Below, one piece after another: positions 6,887 through 12,772 of a stretch of DNA of 12,772 nt (within the stretch, counting starts at the first letter, position 1; every line of letters starts with the position of its first letter). Under the pieces are notes generated by a model that saw only the letters and a program-made list of their open reading frames with translations, did not search any database and was not told where the DNA came from. The translations under genes were made by a program, and so were the position numbers. Source of the stretch: a bacterium (GTDB lineage: Bacteria > JAUVQV01 > DATDCY01); contig DATDCY010000036.1 in the NCBI GenBank assembly GCA_036524115.1, forward strand, positions 1 through 12,772, read 5' to 3'.

Positions 6887-7182
6887 CGGGTCAACAATTC
6901 CGTCTGAGCGGCCGGGGGTCCTCGGATTCGGCAGATCAGCGGGAGGCACCCGAAGGCGATCCGAGTGAATGGACCGCGGGCCTGATCCGCCGCGGTCAGA
7001 TCTTTCGTCCTGGCAAGGAGACCCGCAGCGACCGCGAATCCAGCCGCTTGAGCACAGGCTGGAGGCAGCCGGAATCGAGCCGAGACAAGGAACGCGACGA
7101 TGGGGGCTCTGAGGCGGGCTCGTGCCCGCCGCAGGAGAGCCCGAGGAGCGTGACGCAGTCGCAGGCCGATTGCGGCCGCCGA
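6887..7182. other. Intergenic stretch with two hairpins and no recognisable gene
   Basis: This region of about 296 bases lies downstream of the minus-strand cupin gene. GACCGCGG (6972-6979) pairs with CCGCGGTC (6990-6997), and GGCGGGC (7113-7119) pairs with GCCCGCC (7124-7130) around a TCGT tetraloop; the second lies about 53 bases past the cupin stop and could stop its transcript. Neither has a good T run. The 11-mer CCGTCTGAGCG at 6900-6910 also occurs at 775-785. I found no convincing protein in either strand here. Confidence 0.4.
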
Positions 7183-7521
7183 CTACACGCGGCCGAAGTC
7201 GTCGGCGAGGCGCTCGATATCGTCCTCGCCGAAGTAATCCCCCCGCTGCACCTCGATGAAGACGACCGGCTCGGCGCCCGCGTTGCGGACCCGGTGCGCC
7301 GCCCCGCAGTGGATGTTCACCGAGTCGCCGGGGCGCAGCGCGACCTCCTGCCCGTCGACCGTGACGACCGCCTCGCCGGCGAGGAAGTGCCAGTGCTCGC
7401 TCCGGCGCTTGTGGCGCTGGAGCGAGAGGCGCATGCCGGGGTCGACGGTGATGCGCTTGACCTTGTGGTCCGCCGCGTCGGCGAGGACCTCGTAGTGCCC
7501 CCAGGGCCTGTGCTCCTTCAT
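7183..7521 (-). CDS. Single-domain cupin, mannose-6-phosphate isomerase type II-like
   Basis: This 112-residue protein matches the C-terminal phosphomannose-isomerase (cupin) domain of bifunctional ManC/AlgA enzymes, but stands alone without the guanylyltransferase half. It opens with RPWGHYEVL and carries the metal-site pattern LSLQRHKRRSEHW, with likely ligands Q35, H37, E42 and H76 (in GAAHR). Other family landmarks are GEAVVTVDGQEVALRPGDSV and the C-terminal VVFIEVQRGDYFGEDDIERLADDFGR. ManC domains usually have Ile-Pro where this has I70-H71. The expected reaction is fructose-6-phosphate to mannose-6-phosphate, but stand-alone copies may act on other sugar phosphates. ATG at 7521 is chosen by homology; no strong Shine-Dalgarno is seen. 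It follows the split glycosyltransferase by 47 bases on the same strand and is probably co-transcribed with it. Confidence 0.85.
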   Translation of the reverse strand: MKEHRPWGHYEVLADAADHKVKRITVDPGMRLSLQRHKRRSEHWHFLAGEAVVTVDGQEVALRPGDSVNIHCGAAHRVRNAGAEPVVFIEVQRGDYFGEDDIERLADDFGRV

Positions 7522-7568
7522 CGGCGTCAACCGTAGCACGCCGAAGCCGGCGCGGACAAGACGCCGCG

Positions 7569-8855
7569 TCAGTCCCCGCGGCCGGGCTGCTGGAGCTCCT
7601 CGAACAACAGCAGCTGCGCCCGCGCCTTGTCGTGCTCCCCGCGGGCCTCGTAGATGTCGGCCGCGACGACGAACTCCGACTGCCGGTAGATCCTGCCCGG
7701 CGACCGGTGCGGGGCCGTGCCGACGCACAGGATCCACCCCACGGGGATCAGCGCCAGCCCGGCGAGCCTCGGGGCGCGCGCGGAACGCAGCATCGAACCG
7801 ACGTACCAGGCGGCCCACGGTATCCAGAAGACGCAGAGGATCTGCCGGTAGCGGGAGCTGGGCCCGACCAGCATGACCCCCGCGGCCACGCAGAGGAAGA
7901 GGACCAGGAACAGCGACCACGCCTCGTCGCGCCTCGCGAGGCTCAGGACGAGGCCCAGGACGCCGGGAACGATGATCAGCCAGTGGGGGACGCCCCAGCG
8001 GACCAGCGGCGACAGGAGCGCCATGTAGTAGAGGTTCACGTTGTCGGGCGACTCGTAGGGGTCCGCCAGCGCCAGCACCTTGCGCGCCATCTTAGCCGCC
8101 CACGCGCCGGACGCCCCTTCGTAGCTCGCCAGCGTCTCGATGACGACCGGAACCGCCGCGCCGCCCGAGCGCGCGAGGATCGGCCCCATCTCGCGGGGGA
8201 TCACCAGGTCGGTGCCCGTGGCGCCCGGCGCGTTGTACTCGATGAAGGTCTCGGCGAACCGGGTCGACGTCGCATGCAGCGGCGCCCCCACGAGGAGGTT
8301 TCTCGCCACCAGGGGCGAGACGCACAGGACGAAGGCGGCGAACACGGGGATGACCGGCCGCACGTCGCGGCGGCGCCTCGCTGCGAGGCCGGCGGCGAGC
8401 GCCGTCACGAGCGTGAGCAGGTAGAACACCTCGTCGGCCAGGACGCCCAGGCCGAGCGCGAGACCGAGCAGGACGGAAAGCCGGCGGGAGGGGACGCCGT
8501 CGATGCTCCACGCCCGCCACCACCGGATGAGCAGGAGCGCGAACGTCGACAGGACGAGCCAGCTGGGCGCGTCGTGGAGCAGATGCCACGAGTACGCGTA
8601 GAAGGGGCCGTAGAGACCGCTGAGGACGAAGGCCGCAAGTCCGACGGTGCGGTCCTGCGAAACTTCCCCGGCGAGCGCGCCGATGCTCACGCACAGGAGG
8701 AAGCCGGCGATGAGGTGCAGGAAGTGCACGACCAGCATGTTCCCGGTGACGGCGAGCATAGCCGCCAGGACGTAGGGATAGAGCGGCGATTGCTGATAGA
8801 CCGCGGGCGAGCCCCACCACTGGAGCCACACGTCGAACGGCGCGATCTGCCGCAT
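7569..8855 (-). CDS. GT39-like membrane glycosyltransferase, C-terminal part after an in-frame TGA
   Basis: These 428 codons hold most of a polytopic glycosyltransferase of the PMT/ArnT-like group (GT39/GT83 type), which moves sugars from polyprenyl-phosphate donors on the outer face of the inner membrane. The part begins MRQIAPFDVWLQWWGSPAVY and continues QQSPLYPYVLAAML, the family's conserved loop and helix, then about nine to ten more hydrophobic helices and a short charged tail (EARGEHDKARAQLLLFEELQ). It lacks the first membrane helix and the acidic first loop, which lie in the same frame immediately upstream (8856-9071), separated by a single TGA. ATG at 8855 directly follows that TGA and has no Shine-Dalgarno, so an independent start is unlikely unless by reinitiation. 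The locus is best read as one gene of about 500 codons, interrupted by a nonsense mutation or a base error. Confidence 0.8.
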   Translation of the reverse strand: MRQIAPFDVWLQWWGSPAVYQQSPLYPYVLAAMLAVTGNMLVVHFLHLIAGFLLCVSIGALAGEVSQDRTVGLAAFVLSGLYGPFYAYSWHLLHDAPSWLVLSTFALLLIRWWRAWSIDGVPSRRLSVLLGLALGLGVLADEVFYLLTLVTALAAGLAARRRRDVRPVIPVFAAFVLCVSPLVARNLLVGAPLHATSTRFAETFIEYNAPGATGTDLVIPREMGPILARSGGAAVPVVIETLASYEGASGAWAAKMARKVLALADPYESPDNVNLYYMALLSPLVRWGVPHWLIIVPGVLGLVLSLARRDEAWSLFLVLFLCVAAGVMLVGPSSRYRQILCVFWIPWAAWYVGSMLRSARAPRLAGLALIPVGWILCVGTAPHRSPGRIYRQSEFVVAADIYEARGEHDKARAQLLLFEELQQPGRGD

Positions 8856-9071
8856 TCACGCGGTGTAGGGGTGGAAGGGCCGCGGGTTGAGCAGGCCCTG
8901 TTCCCTGATCGACTCGGCCCACTTCAGATTGGCCTGCATGTCCGACTCATCGAACATCCGCGCGAACTCCGGGAGCGCGCTCTGGGCGCACGCCGCGAAG
9001 TGGAGCGCGTAGAGGCAGAAGACCAGGCCGTACGCCGCCCAGCGAAGTCGTGCAAAGGCACGATCGTCCAT
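8856..9071 (-). CDS. GT39-like membrane glycosyltransferase, N-terminal part ending at the in-frame TGA
   Basis: This 71-residue piece starts at ATG 9071 with a strong Shine-Dalgarno (GAGGGGG, 5 bases before the ATG), which marks it as the true start of the glycosyltransferase locus. Residues about 10-30 form the first membrane helix. They are followed by an acidic first loop, MFDESDMQANLKWAESI, whose Asp residues (41, 44) are where this fold keeps its catalytic acid, and then EQGLLNPRPFHPYTA. The TGA at 8856-8858 comes next, and the frame continues unshifted into the 428-codon remainder. Because a Trp codon (TGG) is one base from TGA and the flanks read smoothly (HPYTA-stop-MRQIAP), I infer a G-to-A change at a former Trp or a sequencing error. 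Alone this fragment cannot be an active enzyme. Confidence 0.75.
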   Translation of the reverse strand: MDDRAFARLRWAAYGLVFCLYALHFAACAQSALPEFARMFDESDMQANLKWAESIREQGLLNPRPFHPYTA

Positions 9072-9203
9072 GGTGTCCCCCTCGGGATCGGCCGGCCTCC
9101 CCTCGAGACGATCGAGGAAGGTCGGTCTTCGAGCTACTGGATCTTCCCGCCGCCCGGTGCCGGCGTCAAGGGGTTCACGAAAGGAGCCCCGAAAGGGCGT
9201 GGC

Positions 9204-9233
9204 TTGACATACCATACGGGGGTATCCTATATT
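9204..9233 (+). promoter_or_regulatory. Sigma70-type promoter of the copper operon
   Basis: A perfect -35 box TTGACA (9204-9209) and a near-consensus -10 box TATATT (9228-9233) are separated by 18 bases. This is a local AT-rich island in very GC-rich DNA. The csoR ATG at 9240 is only 6 bases after the -10 box, about where transcription should begin. Confidence 0.8.
9209..9225 (+). promoter_or_regulatory. CsoR-type operator between the -35 and -10 boxes
   Basis: The sequence ATACCATACGGGGGTAT has exact inverted arms ATACC and GGTAT with a G run in the spacer, as in known CsoR operators, which are pseudopalindromes with a G tract and flanking TA-rich ends. It fills the promoter spacer, so repressor binding would block polymerase. 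The adjacent gene encodes a CsoR with the complete copper-ligand set, which supports autoregulation released by Cu(I). Confidence 0.75.
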
Positions 9234-9239
9234 TGCGGC

Positions 9240-9536
9240 ATGGAACTCAATGACGGTCCGGGCGCGGCGACGCGCGACGCCCTGCTCGCGCGGCTCAGCC
9301 GCATCGAGGGGCAGGTGCGGGGCGTGCGGCGCATGGTCGAGGAGGGACGCGCCTGCGCCGAAGTGCTCCCGCAGCTGCGCTCGGTCATCCAGGCGCTCTG
9401 CCGCGTCCAGGACCTGACCCTGCACCAGCACCTGCGCCGCTGCGTCCGCGAGAGCTTCGAGGGGGCGGCGGCCGAGGAGCGCGAGCGCAAGGCGGAGGAG
9501 ATCTTCCTGCTGCTGAGCCGCTACCGGCAACCCTGA
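9240..9536 (+). CDS. csoR: Copper-sensing transcriptional repressor CsoR
   Basis: This 98-residue all-helical protein of the CsoR/RcnR/FrmR family (DUF156) would bind its operator when apo and leave when it binds Cu(I). It opens the core with [25 protein letters not shown], the family signature. The Cu(I) ligands of CsoR are spaced Cys-25-His-4-Cys. Here C39, H64 and C68 have exactly that spacing, favouring copper over the RcnR (nickel/cobalt) and FrmR (formaldehyde) branches; C54 is an extra cysteine. The ATG at 9240 is the only sensible start and has no Shine-Dalgarno. It lies about where transcription should begin, so the mRNA is probably leaderless. The stop is 10 bases before the 25-residue microprotein and about 170 bases before copA. 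Confidence 0.92.
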   Translation: MELNDGPGAATRDALLARLSRIEGQVRGVRRMVEEGRACAEVLPQLRSVIQALCRVQDLTLHQHLRRCVRESFEGAAAEERERKAEEIFLLLSRYRQP

Positions 9537-9546
9537 AGGAGGGACG

Positions 9547-9624
9547 ATGGAGCAGTACTGGTGGGTCGTTCTGGTCGTCGTGTGGGCGGGATGGATTCTG
9601 CTGCGCGGCGGTGGCGGCGGCTGA
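9547..9624 (+). CDS. 25-residue membrane microprotein in the copper operon
   Basis: A short frame starts at ATG 9547, with AAGGAGGG ending about 3-5 bases upstream, the strongest ribosome-binding site in the window. The peptide has a short polar, aromatic head (MEQYWW), one hydrophobic helix of about 13 residues ([13 protein letters not shown]), one Arg and a five-Gly tail, then TGA. The start of the motif overlaps the end of csoR's region closely, with only 10 bases between csoR's stop and this ATG. It has no Cys or His, so it is unlikely to bind copper itself; it may assist or regulate CopA as other single-helix peptides do for transporters. I do not recognise a family. The optimal Shine-Dalgarno, operon position and clean single-helix layout support it, but its length makes chance possible. 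Confidence 0.6.
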   Translation: MEQYWWVVLVVVWAGWILLRGGGGG

Positions 9625-9639
9625 GGCTGCTAGCGGATC

Positions 9640-9656
9640 GGCCCCGGTTCGGGGCC
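9640..9656 (+). promoter_or_regulatory. Tight hairpin between the microprotein and copA
   Basis: GGCCCCG (9640-9646) pairs with CGGGGCC (9650-9656) around a 3-base loop (GTT), 15 bases after the microprotein stop. With no T run it is not a standard terminator. It may stabilise or attenuate the mRNA ahead of copA. Confidence 0.4.
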
Positions 9657-9663
9657 CGGACAC

Positions 9664-9695
9664 CCGCGGGGACGGACCCGACGCCGCCCCCGCGG
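9664..9695 (+). promoter_or_regulatory. Stem that could mask the copA ribosome-binding site
   Basis: CCGCGGGG (9664-9671) is perfectly complementary to CCCCGCGG (9688-9695), with a 16-base loop. The last two G residues of the right arm are the first two of the GGAG at 9694-9697, which is the best Shine-Dalgarno for the copA ATG at 9710. The fold could hinder ribosome entry unless the upstream frame is being translated. Confidence 0.4.
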
Positions 9696-9709
9696 AGAAG
9701 AACACAACG

Positions 9710-11986
9710 ATGAGCGACGAGGCACGGAAGCCGGCGCAGGAGAGCGTCACGATCGGCGTCGCGGGCATGCACTGCGCAGCCTGCGTCGCGGCGGTGGAGC
9801 GCGCCCTGAAGAAGGTCGACGGCGTCGCCGACGCGCGGGTGAACTTCGCCTCCGAGAAGGCGACCGTCGACTTCGATCCGCAGCTCGTGACGCCCAAGGC
9901 GCTCGAGCACGCGATCGCCGAGGCCGGCTACGAGCCGCGCGCCGAGGCGGCCGGCGGCGCGCTCCCCGACGCGGAGACGACGGACCGCGAGCGCGAGGAG
10001 CGCCGCCGCGAGATCGCGTCCCTGCGCCTGCGCTTCGCGGTCTCGCTCGGGCTGGCGCTGCCGCTGCTCTACCTCGCGATGGGCGGGCACGCGGGCCTGC
10101 CGCTGCCCGCGTGGTCGGGCGGCACCATGGCGCTGGTTCAGCTGCTGCTGACGACGCCGATCCTCGCCGTCAACCACGTCTTCTACAGCCGCGGCATCCT
10201 GGCGGTCGCGCGCACGGGCGCCGCGACGATGGACACGCTCGTCGCCCTCGGCACCGGCGCGGCGTGGCTCTACAGCCTCGCCGCCTCGGTGCTCGTCTGG
10301 ACCGGACGCGACCCGCACGCCGCGCACCGCCTCTACTTCGAGACGGCGGGCGTCCTCGTCGCCTTCATCGTCCTCGGCAAGTGGCTCGAGGCGCTCGCGA
10401 AGGGCAAGACCTCCGAGGCCATCCGCGCGCTGATGGGGCTGGCGCCGCGCTCCGCCGTCGTCGTGCGCGATGGCGCGGAGGCGGAGGTCCCCATCGACCA
10501 GGTCCTGGTCGGCGACGTCGTGCTCGTGCGGCCCGGGCAGAAGGTGCCGGTGGACGGCACCGTGACGGAGGGGCACTCGAGCGTCGACGAGTCCATGCTC
10601 ACGGGCGAGAGCATCCCGGTGGAGAAGGGCCCGGGCGACCGCGTCGCCGGCGCGACGGTCAACGGCACCGGCTCCTTCCGGTTCCGCGCCGAGCGCGTCG
10701 GCCGCGACACCGTGCTCGCGCAGATCGTGCGCCTCGTCGAGCAGGCGCAGGGCTCCAAGGCGCCGATCCAGGCGCTCGCCGACCGCGTCGCGGCGATCTT
10801 CGTGCCGGTGGTCGTCGCGATCGCCGTCGTCGCCGCCGGGGTCTGGCTGCTGGCCGGCGCGTCCTTCGCCGCCGCGCTCTCGATCTTCATCGCGGTCCTG
10901 GTCATCGCCTGCCCCTGCGCGCTCGGGCTGGCGACGCCGACCGCCGTCATGGTCGGCACGGGCCTCGGCGCGAAGAACGGCATCCTCATCAAGAGCGCCG
11001 AGGCGCTGCAGCGCGCGCAGGCCGTGACGACGGTGGTCTTCGACAAGACCGGCACGCTCACCCGCGGCGCGCCGGCGCTGACCGACGTCGTCGCCCTCGG
11101 CCGCGTCCCCGCGGACGAGCTGCTGCGGCTGACCGCCGCGGTCGAGAAGCTCTCGGAGCACCCTCTGGCGGAGGCCGTGGTGCGCGGCGCGACCTCGCGC
11201 GGTCTCGCGGTGCCGCCGGCCGCGCACTTCAAGTCGGTGACCGGCAAGGGCGTGCGCGCGATGGTCGAGGGCCGCGAGGTCGTCGTGGGCAACCGCGCGC
11301 TCATGGAGGAGCTGGGCTTCGCGCTCGACGGGGCCGGCGCGCGCGTCGGCACGCTGGAGGCCGAGGGCAAGACCGCCGTGCTCGTGGGCATCGCCGGCGA
11401 GCTGGCGGGGGCCGTCGCGGTGGCGGACACGCTCAAGGAGCACGCCGGCGCCGCGGTCGACGCGCTGCGGCGCATGGGCCGGCGCGTCGTCATGATGACG
11501 GGCGACAACCGCCTCGCGGGCGAGGCGATCGGCCGCCAGCTCGGCATCGACGCGGTGCTGGCGGAGGTGCGCCCCGGCGACAAGGCCGGCGAGGTGAGGA
11601 AGCTCCAGGAGGCGGGGGCGGTCGTCGCGATGGTCGGCGACGGGATCAACGACGCGCCGGCGCTCTCGCAGGCCGACGTGGGGATCGCCATCGGCACGGG
11701 GACCGACGTGGCGATCGAGTCCGGCGACATCGTGCTCGTGCGCGGGGACGTGCGCGACGTGGCCGTGGCCATCGACCTCTCGCGCGCGACGATGCGCACG
11801 ATCAAGCGCAACCTCTTCTGGGCCTTCTTCTACAACAGCGTCGGCATCCCGGTCGCCGCGGGCGCGCTCTACCCGTTCTTCGGCTTCCTCCTCAACCCGA
11901 TGATCGCCGGGGCGGCGATGGCCTTCTCCTCGGTCAGCGTCGTCACCAGCTCGCTGCTCCTGCGCAACGCCCGGATGCGCCGGTAG
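9710..11986 (+). CDS. copA: Cu(I)-exporting P1B-type ATPase CopA
   Basis: This 758-residue P1B-1 ATPase pumps Cu(I) out of the cytoplasm across the inner membrane. The domain order is complete. A single N-terminal heavy-metal domain holds GMHCAAC (19-25). Four membrane helices lie at about 105-235, followed by an actuator domain with SMLTGES. The metal-transport motif CPC is at 401-403, the phosphorylation site DKTGTLT at 445-451, the nucleotide-binding SEHP at 482-485, and the hinge MMTGD precedes GDGINDAP at 643-650. The CPC motif, and the [14 protein letters not shown] and [15 protein letters not shown] of the last two helices, fit Cu(I)/Ag(I) rather than Zn/Cd. ATG at 9710 is preferred; an upstream in-frame GTG at 9611 would add a low-complexity stretch overlapping the microprotein. 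It forms one operon with csoR. All catalytic residues are intact. Confidence 0.95.
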   Translation: MSDEARKPAQESVTIGVAGMHCAACVAAVERALKKVDGVADARVNFASEKATVDFDPQLVTPKALEHAIAEAGYEPRAEAAGGALPDAETTDREREERRREIASLRLRFAVSLGLALPLLYLAMGGHAGLPLPAWSGGTMALVQLLLTTPILAVNHVFYSRGILAVARTGAATMDTLVALGTGAAWLYSLAASVLVWTGRDPHAAHRLYFETAGVLVAFIVLGKWLEALAKGKTSEAIRALMGLAPRSAVVVRDGAEAEVPIDQVLVGDVVLVRPGQKVPVDGTVTEGHSSVDESMLTGESIPVEKGPGDRVAGATVNGTGSFRFRAERVGRDTVLAQIVRLVEQAQGSKAPIQALADRVAAIFVPVVVAIAVVAAGVWLLAGASFAAALSIFIAVLVIACPCALGLATPTAVMVGTGLGAKNGILIKSAEALQRAQAVTTVVFDKTGTLTRGAPALTDVVALGRVPADELLRLTAAVEKLSEHPLAEAVVRGATSRGLAVPPAAHFKSVTGKGVRAMVEGREVVVGNRALMEELGFALDGAGARVGTLEAEGKTAVLVGIAGELAGAVAVADTLKEHAGAAVDALRRMGRRVVMMTGDNRLAGEAIGRQLGIDAVLAEVRPGDKAGEVRKLQEAGAVVAMVGDGINDAPALSQADVGIAIGTGTDVAIESGDIVLVRGDVRDVAVAIDLSRATMRTIKRNLFWAFFYNSVGIPVAAGALYPFFGFLLNPMIAGAAMAFSSVSVVTSSLLLRNARMRR

Positions 11987-12063
11987 CGCGCCCGGGGCTC
12001 GCCGCTCACGCCCCCGATGGCCGGCCCGCCGGCGGCGGGGCGACCGGGGTAGAATCCCCTGCC

Positions 12064-12772
12064 ATGACTACCGGCGGCCTCTCCCTGTTCGCGACCTGCC
12101 CCCGCGGCGTCGAGGGGCTGCTCGCGGCGGAGCTGGCAGGCCTCGGGGCGGCCGGCGTGAAGGAGACCGTCGCCGGCGTCGCCTTCGCCGGAACGCTGGA
12201 GACCGCATACCGCGCCTGTCTCTGGTCGCGGCTGGCCTCGCGCATCCTGCTGGCGATCGCGCCGGTGGCCGCCGCCGACGCCGCCGAGCTCTACGCCGCC
12301 GTGCGCGCGCTGCCCTGGGAGGAGCACCTCGCGCCCGACGGGACGCTCGCCGTGGACTTCTCCGGCGCCAACCCCGCGATCGCGCACACGGTCTTCGGCG
12401 CCCAGAAGGTCAAGGACGCGATCGTCGACCGCTTCCGCGAGCGCGCCGGGCGCCGCCCCTCCGTGGACCTGGCGCGCCCGGACCTGCGGGTCAACGTCCA
12501 CCTCGGGGGAACCGCGGCGCGCGTGTCGCTCGACCTCTCCGGCGAGAGCCTCCACCGGCGCGGCTACCGCGCGGAGACCGTCGTCGCGCCGCTCAAGGAG
12601 AACCTCGCCGCGGCGGTCCTCGTCCGCGCCGGCTGGCTCGCCGTGGCGGCGGCGGGCGGGCCGCTGCTCGACCCGATGTGCGGCTCGGGGACGCTGCCGC
12701 TCGAGGCGGCGCTGCTCGCCGGCGACGTGGCGCCGGGGCTGCTGCGCGAGCGCTTCGGCTTCTCGCGCTGGC
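12064..12772 (+). CDS. rlmL: THUMP-domain 23S rRNA guanine-N2 methyltransferase (RlmL-like), 3' end outside the window
   Basis: The first 236 codons of this gene are visible. The N-terminus ([21 protein letters not shown]) is the ferredoxin-like start of RlmL/YcbY-type enzymes. A THUMP RNA-binding region follows (about 60-160, with [18 protein letters not shown]), then a conserved hinge ([15 protein letters not shown] and [16 protein letters not shown]), and the AdoMet-binding motif I as [15 protein letters not shown] at about 200-214. The catalytic NPPY motif should come beyond the window edge. The known RlmL product is m2G2445 in 23S rRNA; whether the RlmK half is fused here cannot be seen. 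ATG at 12064 starts 77 bases after copA. TAGAAT (12050-12055), flanked by GGGG and CCCC, may be a -10 box, giving a very short leader; no strong Shine-Dalgarno is present. Confidence 0.85.
   Translation, partial: MTTGGLSLFATCPRGVEGLLAAELAGLGAAGVKETVAGVAFAGTLETAYRACLWSRLASRILLAIAPVAAADAAELYAAVRALPWEEHLAPDGTLAVDFSGANPAIAHTVFGAQKVKDAIVDRFRERAGRRPSVDLARPDLRVNVHLGGTAARVSLDLSGESLHRRGYRAETVVAPLKENLAAAVLVRAGWLAVAAAGGPLLDPMCGSGTLPLEAALLAGDVAPGLLRERFGFSRW

Noticed and set aside
3794-6907. A very long plus-strand open frame of about 1037 codons
   Set aside because: It runs antisense to murJ and then out of frame through the membrane spermidine-synthase-like gene; the composition is low complexity and no domain is visible.
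8856-8858. Selenocysteine at the in-frame TGA
   Set aside because: Glycosyltransferases of this family have no selenocysteine at this loop and I see no obvious SECIS-like hairpin just downstream; a Trp-to-stop change or base error is simpler.
9611-9709. GTG at 9611 as the start of copA
   Set aside because: It would add a low-complexity stretch, overlap the microprotein and lack a ribosome-binding site; homology and a usable GGAG favour ATG 9710.
9521-11443. A 640-codon minus-strand open frame opposite copA
   Set aside because: Arg/Ala/Gly/Asp-rich antisense of CopA, whose plus-strand frame contains every P1B ATPase motif.
1-12772. CRISPR array, tRNA, rRNA, insertion-sequence transposase or defence operon
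   Set aside because: I looked on both strands and found no regular direct repeats with spacers, no cloverleaf with a conserved T-loop, and no transposase, nuclease or toxin-antitoxin motif in any plausible gene.

Overview
The window is a GC-rich (roughly 70% by eye) bacterial segment with tightly packed genes, preceded by about 400 bases of clearly AT-rich foreign-looking sequence. The gene content suggests a high-GC member of the former Deltaproteobacteria (Desulfobacterota, Desulfuromonadota or Myxococcota type). It includes a secreted MopE-type protein with a CxxCH motif, a decaprenyl-phosphate phosphoribosyltransferase-like UbiA protein, a membrane-fused spermidine-synthase-like protein and a CsoR/CopA copper module. 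No rRNA or tRNA was seen to confirm this, so the lineage is an inference.

Layout: (1) 1 to about 400 is an AT-rich partial reading frame of unknown function. At about 390-410 it abuts a cysS gene (minus strand) broken after about 86 codons, which looks like an assembly chimera or an insertion. (2) 787-1197 (minus) is a small exported cysteine-rich protein with a possible heme-c site and a MopE-like Asp-rich motif. (3) 1476-2853 (plus) is a specialised NusG/RfaH-type antiterminator followed at once by a UbiA-family phosphoribosyltransferase. (4) 3025-4593 (minus) is murJ, the lipid II flippase. (5) 4683-6773 (plus) is a large integral membrane protein with a C-terminal spermidine-synthase-like Rossmann domain. 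(6) 7183-9071 (minus) is a GT39-like membrane glycosyltransferase interrupted by an in-frame TGA, followed by a one-domain mannose-6-phosphate-isomerase-type cupin. (7) 9204-11986 (plus) is a copper-homeostasis operon: a CsoR-type operator inside a sigma70-like promoter, csoR (probably leaderless), a 25-residue membrane microprotein and copA. (8) 12064 to the end (plus) is the start of an RlmL-type rRNA methyltransferase.

Functionally, regions 3-6 lean towards envelope and polysaccharide biogenesis: an antiterminator, a polyprenyl-phosphate pentose donor, a lipid II flippase, a polyprenyl-linked glycosyltransferase and a sugar-phosphate cupin. Region 7 is a self-contained Cu(I) sensing and export unit. 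No CRISPR array, insertion-sequence transposase, phage gene or recognisable defence system is present.

The best candidates for something new are these. First, two concentric fold-back DNA elements (about 2874-2973 and 6758-6886) each sit between convergent genes, have the same architecture and share a 10-mer near the centre. Second, the csoR-microprotein-copA operon has an apparently leaderless first gene, an unannotated 25-residue membrane peptide and a stem that could mask the copA ribosome-binding site. Third, an in-frame TGA directly followed by ATG splits the glycosyltransferase.
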